A stretch of DNA of 64,000 nt from Ceratobasidium sp. AG-K. Taxonomy: Eukaryota; Basidiomycota; Agaricomycetes; Cantharellales; Ceratobasidiaceae. The notes under the pieces were generated by a model that was not told the origin of the DNA, did no database searches, and saw only the letters and a list, made by a program, of their open reading frames with translations. A program made the translations under genes and the position numbers. Below are positions 11,411 through 24,417 of the stretch, piece by piece. Numbering within the stretch: the stretch's first letter is position 1; every line of letters begins with the position of its first letter. The stretch lies in NCBI GenBank assembly GCA_037039685.1, contig JAWNGF010000010.1:682001-746000 (forward strand), in the 5' to 3' direction.

Positions 11411-14400
11411 TTACATCAAGGAGGAGTTTTTCAAGTTTTGTCGAAGGATGATATCCCGCACTGGAATTCTATGAGTACCAACGTGAGATCGAGGGCAAGG
11501 TGCTCACCGTTGTGAATAATGGCGCTCGTGGCGCGGGTGTCGGTGACCGACGTGAGGTGCACGTACAGCTCGCGGGGTGCGACGGAATAATCTCGTTGGA
11601 TTGCGCCAAACTTGGTCCGGAAGTCTGTGCGGTGCCGAGTTTGGGTGCGAGAGAAAATCCATGATAAATCGAGCGAGGTGCAAATCAACGGGCGATCCAA
11701 GGCGCAAATCAACGAGGCCAGATCCAAATCGATGAACGAGTCCAGGCGCACAACAAAACAAATCCAGGTGCACAATAAAACGAATCCAGGAGCATGAAAC
11801 AAATCCAAACGCAAATCAGCAACCTGACTCCGAACCAAACCAACCAACTCACATTTGGACACGTTCTCATAGTCGTTGGGCCGGGTGCCGTAGCTGGTGA
11901 CGTACTTGCTCACCTTGATCCCGGCGGCCAATTTCTTCTTGAGAAGATCGCACTTGTTGAGGAAGAGCACGATGTTGACCTGGGGTTCGTTAGCAACCAA
12001 TAACAAAATGCGTGATAATGATAGACCAGAAATTGGATAAACCCAGTTATCGGATTAAAACGAGTCATTGAAATCGAGTGGCCAGTCGTCAGATGAAACG
12101 AGCGACCAGTCATCAAGATGGAACAATGACAAAATAAGAACAATGATAGATTAGCGGAAAATGAGGAAGCTGAGCGGCCGGCAAGGGCAAATAGACTCTT
12201 GTCCAGCCCTTGCGATCTCCGTGGCCACCCCCTAATCCGGCCCTGGCCGGCGCGTGCGGGTTAACTCCGGTGCGGCTCCGTTCCCACCGTCCATGGCTCA
12301 TGACGTGCAACCCGCCGTTTGTGTCATCCAGCCCTCTTTTGTGACGACAAGAACAGCGTAGATGTCCAACCTGCCTGGATCTCGATCGTGCGCGTGTGTC
12401 GGAAAACGCAAGTATCAAGCAACGTCCACGTAATCCCATCGGACCGCCTTGGACCGAACCCTATCATCCCCCACTCTATCATTCGGCCAATCCCTAGTCC
12501 ATCCATCGACACGTCCCTCGGGCGATTCCAAACCATCACGCGAGCACCGCCCATCCTTCAGAAGCGACTCGCCGCCCATCCCCAAACAGATTCCACTGCC
12601 ACTGGATGCAGCGCCACTCGAAATCCGCTCACCCACCGGCCAGACGAAATCCACGAAACCGCCGAAACAATGACCGAAAAATAAACGCAACTCACACTAG
12701 CCAGCAACTTGTTCCCACAAACCATCTTGAACAACTGGATCGAGTCTTCCACCCGATTCACACGGCGGTCTTCGGCCAGATTTTGGTCAAACGCGGATAT
12801 CGGCTAGAGGATTATCAATGGTTTGCCCGTTTCGCTTGTTGGGTGTACGTACTGCTAGGAAGATAATCGCATTTACTACACAAATATTAGCTTCGTCCCT
12901 AAATGTATGATGAATTGAGCTCACCATCCGAGAAGAAAGGAGCCCAAACGTGTCGCTGTCCACGCGCTCCACCGACATCATCTAGCATCACACCATGAGC
13001 TTTGTCCGGCCCGATAACCGTCGGACTCACAGATCCTCCAATCCACGCCCTTTTCCGCTCCTCGATCGAGCGCGAAATGATGTTCGACCACGCCGAGTGT
13101 TTTGAGTCGGGCACGGAGGACGTCGTCTGGATCAACAAAAGTGAGCGGAGCGATAGGGGACAAGGGAGCTCGGACGTACCATCGGACGGAACATACTTGC
13201 GCTCCGTAATCCGCTCCATATCGTTCAAAAAGCTAAATCAAGCACGTCAGTCGGTTGTCACATTACATCAATCGTCGCCGAGACGGCGTCTGTCAATCCA
13301 TATCTTGCCACAAATTGATAGGCAAAGCGATAGACCAAAAAGGATAGGGTAAAGCCGTCGAGGAAAAGGAACGGGGCCGAGTGAAGAGCGGGAAAACGCT
13401 GGGATCAACAAGACGTAAAAGGCTATTGTGTAGTCAAACAAGTGAGAAGCAAGAAGTCGAAGCTCGTCTCTAGGGCACCCCAACGACGCAAACTAAAATG
13501 GCTGCTCGACAACCAAATTCAGTCGAGGAATGCCCCAACCAGGGGGCGAAAAACAAGAGACACAGAGGGGAGATTCACTCACAAGCCCGCCGTGTGCTCC
13601 AAGTGCAACCTCCGCTTGTGCAGAACGTCCTGGACAAACGGATCCCGCCAGAGCGTGATCATGTCCTCCCTAAGCGCGACAACGGTGTGACCGGGGTCGT
13701 TAGGATCATCCCAGGTATATGCTTGGTCTGCCGAAGCGTTACGAGAGTCGACAAGACAAGGAATCGACTTACCGTCCTCGTCCTTTTTGGACTTGAAACC
13801 GCCGAGGGCCTTTTTCCACGTGGACCCGCTCCGGACGGCGACTTCTTTTTCCCTGGGCTGGGGGGCGGCGTAGGATCCGAGTCGAGTGGGTTCGAGCTCG
13901 TTGCCGCTGAGATCGCCGGCGAGGGTGTTGTTGAGCTGGTCTTCGAGGAGCAGGAGGGGTTGCAGTCTGAGTCTTAGTTCTGAAAAGTGGGCCAGCTTTT
14001 CTTCGGTGCGGATGCTGAGTGCGGTGGATGGCCGGTCGTTGGGGGACGATGGCGTGGGTGGTTCGTCTTCCACAAACGACGCCGGGTCGAGTGCATCCAG
14101 AATACGCCTAATCGAGCGAGCCAAGTTCAAGTAAATAACTGCCCGCCACGACGCACGCTCGGCGTGGAACGCATTGGGCGAGTACATGAGCTGGAACTGC
14201 TTCAACGTCGTCGATTTGCCCGACTCGCTCTGGCCTGCTTCCATTAGCCACGAACACAAAATAACACTGTGCTTACCTAGAAGAAGAACCCGCACCTCAT
14301 TGGCCCTCCGCTTCTTGTCCCTCGCCCGCTGTTCACGCAGCTCCTCGTCAATCGCGTCCGACACCCGCTTGGCCTCGGCTTCCTCGCGCATCCGCAGTGC

Positions 14401-14529
14401 TCTCTGGTCCGCCGTCTCATTGGCCGGCGGGGCCATGGCCAGCGTCAGTGGGTCGTCCATGCTTAGAGTGTGTTGGCGAGAAACGGCCGCGGTCATCGTC
14501 GTCGAGTGCTGACTAGCGCTTTCCTCCAA
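11411..14529 (-). CDS. Heterotrimeric G protein alpha subunit, large form
   Basis: GTPase that relays signals from membrane receptors. Starts MEESASQHS at 14529 and ends RQNLKNSSLM, stop at 11411-11413. G1 is LLGQSESGKST, split by an intron with GTAAGC donor. A long helical-domain insert with Ser/Pro-rich parts follows. Switch I is RLKTLGVVE; G3 is DVGGARGQR; G4 is FLNKCDLL; G5 is TSVTDTRATSA. All GTP-binding residues are present. The N-terminus lacks the MGxxxS myristoylation signal and nearby Cys, and the C-terminus has no Cys four from the end, so membrane attachment and receptor choice must differ from Gi-type subunits. This long, divergent type is known in basidiomycetes. One intron (about 11985-12690) is roughly 700 bp. 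Confidence 0.9.
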
Positions 14530-16372
14530 ATGGTCAAATTAAATTCACTCAGGGTCCTCAGGGTGGCGGCGTTCATTTCTTGGTGGCGCCCCAGCGGTGG
14601 ATAGAAGTCTGTTCGCCCTGCTTCTAGTCTAGGGGTATCAACCGCTGCCTGTCGTCACTCGCACTTGTCGTCACGGCGCGCTTTGTTTACGCCTCCGTAC
14701 ATTGGCACAGGCTGAAACCGGCTATGTTCCAAGTCCGGTCCGGTTCGCTCCACTATCCCGGTGGGGCCGTGCGTAAAATCCCGCCTGTCAAGTTAAACTC
14801 TCGCAAGTGTCAGCCTCCGCATAAAACCATCCGTGCGCGAGTGTAAAAACTGTTCCGCGAGCCGTTTCATCCGTTAAGCGGACATCAAGCGATTGCTCGG
14901 ACGATTTTCATCCGCTCAAACGGGTCCAGGCCGCATGGTCCCGCTTCTCCATCGGCGCAAACACTCACCCACGAATCTCATGTGAATCCGTGGGGTACAT
15001 AAAACATCTACGAGTGCATTGCGCCTTCTCCCTGCTGAAAACGATACACTTATTCTCATGTTTGGAGTACGACGGGAGAGCTTCTCACCCGGTCCGGTTG
15101 GTAAACACAATGACTGGATTCCAAGCTGCCACTTTTACACCGGTGCATACATTCCTTCCGTCCGGCGTCTAAATCAGTTCACCGGACAGCCCGATATCGT
15201 CGCGGAGTTGAAATCCTCGCGGTTCTAATGAAGCGGTACCGGTTGTCTTACCTTGCGTATTGCCTATAATTAGGATATTTGAACAGTCGGTAAATCTGCT
15301 ATGCGCAGAGGATCGACAAAAGTGTATCCAGCGCCACTATACACTCGACGTCATGATCGTCCATGGGCGGAGTTTTCGATCACGATCGTTTCAAAATCGG
15401 CGATTTGGAGTCGGTTGGATTTCGTACTCTGTCAATGGTGAGTTTGCGAGAAGCTTGGGCTTGTAATTATGCGGTATGCCGTCGGCTTGGAGTCGAGTCG
15501 GCAACTCGGCAGAGTGCTAGGTGCGGCTTGGCGAGTGTCCTAGGCGGCAAGGTCATTTGTCATATCCTACAAGAGGATATCAGTCACGCCTTACTTGCAA
15601 ACGCGTCGCATTAACGGTAACTTTTAAATCGAATAGATTCTGAGTTGTTTCCTAACCCGGCCCTGCGATGCGACCGCTCTGGCCGGTGGTGGCGCAAATC
15701 CCCAGGGTATTAGTAAGAAGAGGCCCCGCACTAGCACTAACGTCCCTAGCCCTGGTGAACCACTTACGTAGAACGGAAACGCGCTAATTAGTCACTGAAA
15801 TAGAATTTGATTTATTTGCGCGCCCTGACTACTGCGGCGGGATCTGTGTATCAGGAACCCGTTATAGCACCCACTCACGATTCGAAGCAATCCCGGTTTA
15901 GCCGCCGCTCTAGTGCAATTAGACTACCACACTGGGCTAGCGTTCAGATCCCCGCAGAGTCGTGCAAATTATACCTACTGCTACTTTAGCCATATTCGAC
16001 ATCACATCACGCTGTGAAACCATCACAGCCGCTTCTGGACTTGTGGGCCCAAGCTAAATCGGTCTGCGACGGCACTGTCGCCTCGGCGGGCACTTGCCGG
16101 CCTCGGCGCGTAACGCTAGTCTCTGGGATCTCTACGTGTGCATCTAGTCGAACGCATGAACTGTCCCCCGTTGCTAAAGCACCAAGCCCAGAATCTGATC
16201 TTCGAACCCATCATGATGGAATGCACGCTAAAATGCTATTCAAGCTGCATCTCGCCAGGGGTGATCGAGGATCAATCACATTCTTCATAAAAGCGCGTCG
16301 CGGTGAGGGCACAGAATCTATTCGAGCACAGGCACCCTAAACAAAAAGAAACGGAACGCCCTTGAACCAGGG
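14530..16372. other. Intergenic spacer
   Basis: About 1.8 kb between the start of the G-alpha gene and the end of RAE1. It should hold the G-alpha promoter and the RAE1 3' end. I see no gene, RNA gene or repeat that I can support. Confidence 0.4.
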
Positions 16373-17988
16373 CTACTTCTTCGGCCGACGCTAATCTCAA
16401 CGTTAGTCTCACAAGCGTGCATTCAAAGATGAACGTACCTTGACCTCGTCGTCCTTGGTGATGTGCAGCATGACCTTGTTTGGGAGGTCGGATGTCATCC
16501 CTGCGTGGCCCTTGCTCCAGTCGTATGATACGGCGTAGGCGAATATGGAACCGGTCCTATTGAATGCGTTGCCTGTGTGGGGTTAGTTGCGATCGAGTGG
16601 CTATGAAAAATGCGTACAGGAGATCGGAGCGGTTGATGCATCAAAAGCTACGGGCGGTTTGTTAAAATAGAGGCTGCAAACGGCGGGCTGGCTTACATTT
16701 CAGCCGGATTTTCGAATCTCCATCCCAGAAACTAACCACACCGTCTGCGCCGGCCTGTCACACAGTGTTAGAGACGCGAAAAAACGAAATGAGTCGACGC
16801 ACACTGCTAAACGTTCCATGAATGGGATGGAAAGCAATGTCGTTCACGGCGAAAACTTGCGTGTTGGTCTTTGCCACGCCCTGGTCTTTGCGATGGCACC
16901 TAAAAGAAAAGTTGTTGCTGGAAAAGGGTAAGCCGTGAGTTTAGCAAGAAGAAAAGCACGCACGCAGAGTCCTTTTCGTCAACGTATCTAGAGGAGAAGT
17001 TAGGCCAAAATTGGCAACGAGACAAAATGAAATGACGCACTGAACTGCCACTCTTCCTTCGATGCTCCCCATTGCGAATCCCTTTCCAGTTGGCATACAG
17101 GCCACGGTACGAGTCTGCCATTTCAGAGGTGAAGTAATGGTCTTAAAGCGATCATTAGATTGGTTTAGACTGTGGCAACTCGAGTACTCACTCGGACGAG
17201 GACCGTTGGGTTGTTCAAGTTGTACAGGTGCACCTGTCGATCAGCCGTCGCGACCACAAGAAGAGGATACGCTATATCCATCGAATGACAGCGTTCGGGA
17301 AGGTCGATCTTGGCTACTGGAGTGGATTGGCGTAGGTCCCAGTACTAACGCCGAGTCAGTACGTCTATAAATAGCACGCCGCGCCACAAGTCGCCCAGAA
17401 CGCGTACCTTGACGCTCTTGTCCCAGCTTCCTGTAGCTAGAATTCCACCCTGCGCGTCGATCCATCGAACGCACTTGATTGGCTCGTCGTGAACAGCGAC
17501 TTGGGTTGCTTGTCCGGTTTGAATGTCGAACATTCGGCCAGCCTGCCAACCGTCAGTCGGTCATCTCGGGAGAAAGGATTGTGTATTCACCTTGTCCATA
17601 CCACCAGAGAAGACCTTATTTCCCTCCTAGTGAAGTGACTAGGATAAGAATATAGTTTAAGAGCAACAAATAGCAGCTCCGCGCGAACCTTGTTCCAGCA
17701 AACACTCAACACCGGTCCTTCGTGTTTGTACATAGCTTTTCCTTGGCTTTGTCCTTGAGGACCTATCTCGTACAAGCGGACCTAAGAGTTCATAAGATCA
17801 CATTGCACAATAAATAAGTGAGTTTAGTGAATCGTGGCGCTGTTCAGACTAACCTCGTGGTTCCAACTACCAACAGCAAGGAAGTCTGCCGCCGGGCTAA
17901 AGCTCATACATGATATAGAGTCATTTGGCGGGTCGACGAGCTCGACGTCCTTGACTTCTGGTATAACTGATGTGCCAAAGATACTCAT
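16373..17988 (-). CDS. RAE1: RAE1/Gle2 mRNA export factor (WD40 beta-propeller)
   Basis: Nuclear-pore-associated WD40 protein that binds the GLEBS motif of Nup98-type nucleoporins and helps mRNA export and spindle checkpoint control. The start is placed at MSIFGT (17986-17988), as in RAE1 proteins; a Met eight codons upstream is also in frame. Exons then give [131 protein letters not shown] and [16 protein letters not shown]. It ends KDDEVK/RRPKK with stop at 16373-16375. Highly conserved, single-copy type gene with about eight introns. It looks intact. Confidence 0.9.
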
Positions 17989-18690
17989 AGCGAGTTCAAT
18001 TGGTCGAGGCAAGCAACAAGAGTCAGGAGATCACGTGAGGTCGAGGGACGATTGTAAACTACATCACTTGAATGGAAGGCCCGTCGGGAGCTCAGTGATC
18101 CGGAAATAGTAAGATTGTCTTTAAGAGCCGTTAACATTACCGAATGTACTTTCAACCGGCTATTCCCCCAAACATACTGCTTTGGGGTTAAATAATGCAA
18201 TCTGTCTGTTTGACACATCGTTTCCTGTGTAGAAATTTATAATTATAAACTCGGTCGCCAGCGAGCGGTCGATTGGAATAATGATTGACCGATTACCATG
18301 GGAGAGTGGTAAAGTACGGCAAAATTTAATCTTATCTCGGTATTTTCGCATGGTATTGGTGGCTGGGCATAAGCCATTAGCTCGAGTCCCTACCAGTGCC
18401 CTCAAGCATAGGGTCACGTGTATGCGATGCATTTTGCGGTCTGCATTCACCAGTGAAATATGTCATCTGGTCCACCGTCTTCGGGTGCGGAGAATCCTTC
18501 AGAGATTTTCTAAATGAGTCTGTTCCCAGCGCTAAAGCTAGTAAAGTTGTTTGCTACGCTTACTTCCGGACAGCCATCTGGAACTTCGACTCTCGTCAGC
18601 GCCAATCTACCGTCTCGTTTATCTAGCGCTGCTTTCAGTCCAACTCAATGATCCTCACCCTAAACACCTCTTGTAGTCCAGACCCATTCA
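17989..18690. other. Intergenic spacer
   Basis: Upstream region of RAE1. Short open frames on both strands show no domain. No TATA box or repeat stands out. Confidence 0.35.
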
Positions 18691-18975
18691 TCATGTAGAT
18701 CCAATGAAGCCCAAAGCATCACTGGTTTACCTGCAAACAATACCATACTAGCTTCAGCCATCCTCCCCGTTGTAGCGCCTGTGGCCGCACCAAATAGCAC
18801 CACCGCTGAGAAAAGAGGTCATAATGGGTCCTGGGGAAAGCTTGAAGCCGCCTTTCGTGCCTTCCACAAGATAAAGGGAGCGTTTCCACCGCTGCAATCC
18901 GTAATTGCAAAGCTAATTACTAGTTTGGACCGATTCTACAATACACGACTTTTGGGGTTGGAAAACCGATTCACG
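18690..18975 (+). pseudogene. Solo fragment of an NLR N-terminal helical domain
   Basis: A frame with SWGKLEAAFRAFHKIKG and FPPLQSVIAKLITSLDRF (18820-18935) matches the N-terminal helical segment of the complete NACHT-WD40 gene that follows (VWAGLEKSLRTLHG; FSQVQSMIGIFIDCLD) at about a third of residues, including W, LE, R, H, F, QS and LD. A Pro/Ala/Thr-rich leader precedes it, as in the full gene, but in two frames. No NACHT or WD40 sequence follows. Most likely a decayed partial duplicate of an NLR gene. Confidence 0.5.
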
Positions 18976-19440
18976 GTTCTTTGAGACGTACGGAACTGAG
19001 TGAAACGTTCTCAATGCCTATCTTGAGGTTATGTTTGGGCTTCTTGTAGCCAGTTTAACAATCCAGCAGCTCAAATATCCTTTCGGGCTTCCTTTTGTCC
19101 GGTACGGCAGCTCTTACACACATTGAACATCGGTCGGATGCACGTCATTGTACTTCTGGTCCCAAATGAATCATGGTGCGTGGGTGTGGTCCTAGGTAGT
19201 GGATGAGCGGCAGTTCCATTTTTTGCCGTAGATGGCTGTTCTCATTACACCACGTGCCACCTGCCTCACCGCATCAAAATTGAACAACAGCGCTCAAAGT
19301 CATACGTGCAACCTGCACGGAGGCAAGCTTCAAGAGCCAATTAATCACGTGAACGGAATTACGAGTTTTGGAATGCGGCGCTGTTCCAATTCGGAAAAAG
19401 CACCAGGGCAAGCGCTTATCGACCATCACCGACTGCGGCG

Positions 19441-22400
19441 ATGAGTTCTAATCAAAAACCCAAGTTTAGCATTCGCAAATCCTTTCGCAAGGGATTAGAC
19501 AATATCATCAAACCGATTCGGAGCCATGAAGTGTCTCCACAGCCGTCGCCGGCGCCAGCTTCGAGCGCCCACTCCCACTCTCCGGACCCTGGACCCAGTC
19601 TCTCTGTGAACCAAGAACCCACGCTCTTAGTCGAATTTATACCTGGTTTCGAACCCGCTCCCACTAATATCCCCGTCCCGAGCTCGGTGCCAGCACGTAG
19701 AACTGTTGCTTCGCCCACGCCTACACCAGCACCATCATCCCAGTCGACCCAAAGCATGCCAGCGACGACCGGAGTGTGGGCCGGACTCGAAAAATCACTC
19801 CGAACGTTGCACGGAAGCACCAAACTATTCTCGCAGGTCCAGTCTATGATTGGGATCTTCATCGATTGCCTGGACGTCATGCAGGTACGTGAGCATTGTA
19901 TTCATGGATAACAGAGGAATTGACAGCATTTCTGAACAGCAACTTTCCAAAAACAACACCGAACGCGAAGAGCTGGCATCGGAGCTCACTGTCATATCTA
20001 AACTCATGGCAAGATATCCACAGCAGTCGAGTTCTGGACAGATGTCGGAGGCTGTTGCCAGGGCTGTACAGTAAGCAGGAGCGTCGATGTTACCAACGGA
20101 TGACTTACCCTGGGCCGTTTGACTAGAGGAATCGAAGAACAAGTGAAGATAATTGAGAGCCGACGGGATCGAGGAGCTGGATGGAGATTTTTGGAGGCGG
20201 ATGCCGAGGAAGAACTACTGAACAGATGCTATCGCCGAATTAGGTCTCTGTTTCGACAACTACAGGTACGCTTACCATGGAGTATGGTGGGCTATACTGA
20301 AACTTGGACAAGGCCGACGCGAACCTCAGCATGTGGAACCTCATCAACGACCAAATGACGGTACGTTTATCATGCAGATGCTATCGCCAACCTAATACGT
20401 CGTATAACGTGTAGAACACTCGACTCGAAGGACTAGCCCCAGCCAAGTTGGCTAACTTTGACTCTAAGCTATCTAATTCGATCAACCGCCGCACCTGCAC
20501 TGCCAACACTCGCACCACCATCCTATCTGGGCTAGATGACTGGTCGCGCGACTCTGGCGCGGCAGATATATACTGGATGAACGGCATGGCCGGCACCGGC
20601 AAGACCACGATTGCATGTACATTTGCTGAGTCACTGGCGGAGCGTAAGCAGCTAGCAGCCAGTTTCTTCTGTACGCGCACCTCACCCGAGTGCCGTGACG
20701 CCACCCGAATCCTACCCACGATCGCGTACCAACTTGCGCGATACTCTGTTCCCTTTCAATCCGAGCTGTGCAAAGTGCTTGACAAAGACCCAGACGCCAG
20801 CTCTAAAAACATCACAAAACAGTTCGAAACACTACTGAAAGGGCCCCTGCTAGAAGTCAAGGAGGCAATTGCAGGCGACTTGGTGGTGATTATCGACGCG
20901 TTGGACGAGTGCAGCGACATTCGGGAGGTCGAGCTGCTGCTATCTATCCTCCTCAAGAATGCGGCGGACGTACCGATCAAGTTCTTTGTTACTAGCCGAC
21001 CTGAGCCAGAGATCTACGCCCACATGAGGATGCGCGATTTGGGTCGAGCTATGTTGCACCTTCACGAGGTCGAAAAGTCGCTAGTGCAAGCGGACATCGA
21101 GTTGTATTTAGTAGCAGAGCTTCAATCGATATCACCGTTACCCAGCCAAATCAAGGAGCTGGCGCGACGATCTGGGGCTTTGTTCATTTACGCCGCAACT
21201 CTTGTGCGATACATATGTTCGCGGACATCTCGGTCCGACCCTCATCGTCGTCTCGCTTCCGTGCTATTGACAAAAGCAGTTCCGGCAAAGCAATACTCGG
21301 AGGTGGACGCGCTGTATGTAACCGTGCTACAAGCAGCACTAAACGACCCAGACTTGGATGATGAAGAAACAGAAAACATACGTCGAGTGCTACACACAGT
21401 GATCTGTGCCCAAGAGCCAGTCCCAATCGGCACGCTCACTGAGCTCGCAGGACTGTCCGAGGAAAAACAGGCTCTGGTGGCACTAGAGCCATTGCGAGCG
21501 GTATTGCATTTCTCAGAGACCAACGGGCTCATAACAACCCTGCATGCATCATTCCCCGATTTTATGTTCGACAAGACCCGGTCCGAGACTTACTTTTGCA
21601 GCCAGCGCACGCAGAACGCACACCTGGCGCAACGCTGCTTTGCCGTAATGGAGTCACAGCTGCGGTTCAACATCTGTAGCCTGGAGTCGTCGTACCTACC
21701 TGACAGCAAGGTGGAAAACCTAGATGAACGAGTGGAAAATGTCATATCCTCAGCGCTGTGGTACGCATGCCGGTTCTGGGGGGACCACTTGAAACAGGGC
21801 GACTACTCAGAGTTGATTTGCACTTTGCTGGACGGCTTCTTATCGGCACAGCTACTATTCTGGATGGAGGTGTTGAACTTGAATCGGCAGATAGGCATGA
21901 GTCAAGACATTCTATGGAAAGGGAAACAGTGGCTGACTGTGAGTGCTTGATTCAATGGCCGCATACAGCCAACTGAGTAGACCGATTTCTCAGAGTGGCA
22001 ACTTCGGAAATCCAGATTTAGTGAGGCATGTTGAAGATGCCCGAAACTTTGCGACGAGCTTTGCGGCCAACCCGGTCTCGCGATGTACTCCTCACCTTTA
22101 TATATCATCGCTGCCGCTCTGCCCAAAATCGAGCTTCGTGTTCCGGCAGTACTATCAGAAAGGGACTGGGTTGATTGATGTGGCAGGAAGCGCAATAAAG
22201 AGAAGCGAAGGGGGCGCACTGGCGAGCTGGCAAGTTGGATCGGAAGTGATTTCTATCGCATACTCGCCCGACGGCACTCGGATTGTCTCTGGCTCAAGGG
22301 ATAAGACCATCCGAGTATGGAACGCACAGGACGGCACACTTGCCGCTGGTCCGCTCCAGGGTCACACTGAGTGGGTCAGCTCGGTCGTATACTCTCCCGA

Positions 22401-24417
22401 CAGCACTCGCATCGCCTCTGGCTCAAGGGATAGGACCATCCGAGTGTGGAACGCAGAGTACGGCACGCTTGTCGCCGGTCCGCTCCAAGGTCACACTGAG
22501 TCGGTCAATTCGGTTTCATACTCTCCCGACGGCACCCGCATCGTCTCTGGCTCAAATGATAAGACCATCCGAGTATGGAACGCACAGGACGGCACACTTG
22601 TCGCTGGTCCGCTCCGGGGTCACACTCGGTCGGTCGGCTCGGTTGCATACTCTCCTGACGGCGCTCGCATAGTCTCTGGCTCAAATGATAAAACCATCCG
22701 AGTATGGAACGCAGAGGACGGCACGCTCGTCGCTGGTCCGCTCCCAGGCCACACTGGGTGGGTCAGCTCGGTTGCCTACTCTCCCGACGGCACTCGCATC
22801 GTCTCCGGCTCAAGGGATAATACCATCCGAGTATGGAACGTACAGGACGGCACGCTCGTCGCCGGTCTGCTCCAGGGTCACACTGAAACAGTCAGCTCGG
22901 TTGCCTACTCTCCCGATGGCACTCGCATCGTCTCTGGCTCAAGGGATAAGACCATTCGAGTATGGAATGCACAGGACGGCACGCTCGTCGCTGGTCCGCT
23001 CTCGGGCCACACCGAGTGGGTCAGCTCGGTTGCCTACTCTCCTGACGGCACCCGCATCGTCTCTGGCTCAAATGATAAAACCATCCGAGTATGGAACGCA
23101 CAAGACGGCACGCTTGTCGCCGGTCTGCTCCAAGGACACACTGAGTGGGTCAGCTCGGTTGCATACTCTCCCGACGGCACTCGCATCGTCTCTGGCTCAG
23201 GTGATAAGACCATCCGAGGGTGGGACGCACAGGACGGCACACTCGTCGCTGGTCCGCTCAAGGGTCATACTGAGTGGGTCAGCTCGGTTGCCTACTCTCC
23301 TGACGGCACTCGCATTGTCTCTGGCTCAAGGGATAAGGCTATCCGAGTATGGAACGCACAGGACGGCACATTCGTCACTGGTCCATTCAAGGGTCACACT
23401 GAGTGGGTCAGCTCGGTCGCATACTCTCCCGATGGCACTCGTATTGTCTCTGGCTCAAGGGATAGGACCATCCGAGTATGGAATGCACAGGACGGCACAC
23501 TTGCCGCCGGTCCGCTCCAGGGCCACACTGAATGGGTCAGCTCGGTAGCATACTCTCATGACGGCACTCGCGTCGTCTCTGGTTCTGGGGATAGGACCAT
23601 TCGAGTGTGGAACGCACAGGACGGCACGCCCATCGCTGATCCGCTCAAGGGTCACACCCATGAGGTCAGCTCGGTTGCATATTCCCCCGACGGCACTCGC
23701 ATCGTCTCTGGCTCAAATGATAAAACCATCCGAGTATGGAATGCACAGGAAGGCACACTTGCCGTTGGTCCACTCCGGGGTCACACTGAGTGGGTCAGCT
23801 CGGTTGCATACTCTCCCGACGGCACTCGCATCGTCTCTGGCTCAAGGGATAAGACCATTCGAGTATGGAATGCACAGGACGGCACGCTCGTCGCTGGTCC
23901 GCTCCCGGGTCACACTGAGTGGGTCAGCTCGGTTGCCTACTCTCCCGATGGCACTCGCATCGTCTCTGGCTCAAGGGACAAGACCATCCGAGTATGGGAC
24001 GTACAGGAAGGCGCGCTCCTCACTGATCCGCTCCAGGGTCATCCTCGGTCTGTCGGCTCGGTTGTACACTCCCCCGACGGTACTGGCATCGTCTCTGGCT
24101 CAGGTGATATGACTACTCGACGCTGGGACGCCTGTCCCCCCTCCCTTCCGACCGGCGCTTCGCTCAATAGTGACTTTCTACCTAACACCACTTGTGTCAC
24201 CAGCAGCAACGGGCCTACATTTGTGGAAGTTACAGAAGATGGATGGGTAGTGGGCTGCAATTCACAGCTACTCTTCTGGATACCGTACGATTTGCGATTC
24301 ATATTCATGTCATTGACTTCTGGCTGCACAATGATCATTGACGGGGCTGACAGTTTGGCATTTCGACATGAGCGCCTCTTCATCGGCGAACAGTGGGCTC
24401 AGTGCTTCCAAACTTGA
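19441..24417 (+). CDS. NACHT-WD40 STAND protein (NLR-like, HNWD type)
   Basis: Predicted signal-transducing NTPase of the fungal NLR-like class, whose best studied members (HET-E/HET-D of Podospora) act in non-self recognition. Exon 1 (19441-19884) codes a basic start, a Pro/Ser-rich stretch and a helical segment. Three short exons follow (19940-20070, 20127-20265, about 20313-20360). The NACHT exon (about 20415-21938) has Walker A GMAGTGKTT and Walker B LVVIIDALDEC, with TSRPEPEI after it. The last exon contains 14 full and one partial WD40 units, each 43 residues, consensus SPDGTRIVSGSRDKTIRVW, then a non-repeat tail and stop at 24415-24417. Total about 1,560 residues. No effector domain of known type (HET, sesA, Goodbye) is recognised at the N-terminus. 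What it senses is unknown. Confidence 0.9.
22261..24135 (+). repeat. Tandem 129-bp WD40-coding repeat, 14.5 units
   Basis: Unit 1 starts at 22261 (TAC TCG CCC GAC) and unit 15 at 24067, exactly 14 x 129 bp apart. Units are near-identical in protein and DNA; most changes sit at a few positions between RIVSGS and DKTIRVW and after GPL. The period is divisible by three, so copy number can change without breaking the frame. This explains the long open frames on other frames and strands over the region. Confidence 0.93.

Noticed and set aside
12113..12690. Open frames inside the long G-alpha intron
   Set aside because: Short, overlapping on both strands, without domain; better explained as intron sequence.
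22283..24112. Long open frames (up to 287 codons) in a second plus-strand frame and on the minus strand over the WD40 region
   Set aside because: The 129-bp unit is divisible by three, so a frame open in one unit is open in all. The proteins are low-quality repeats with no domain.
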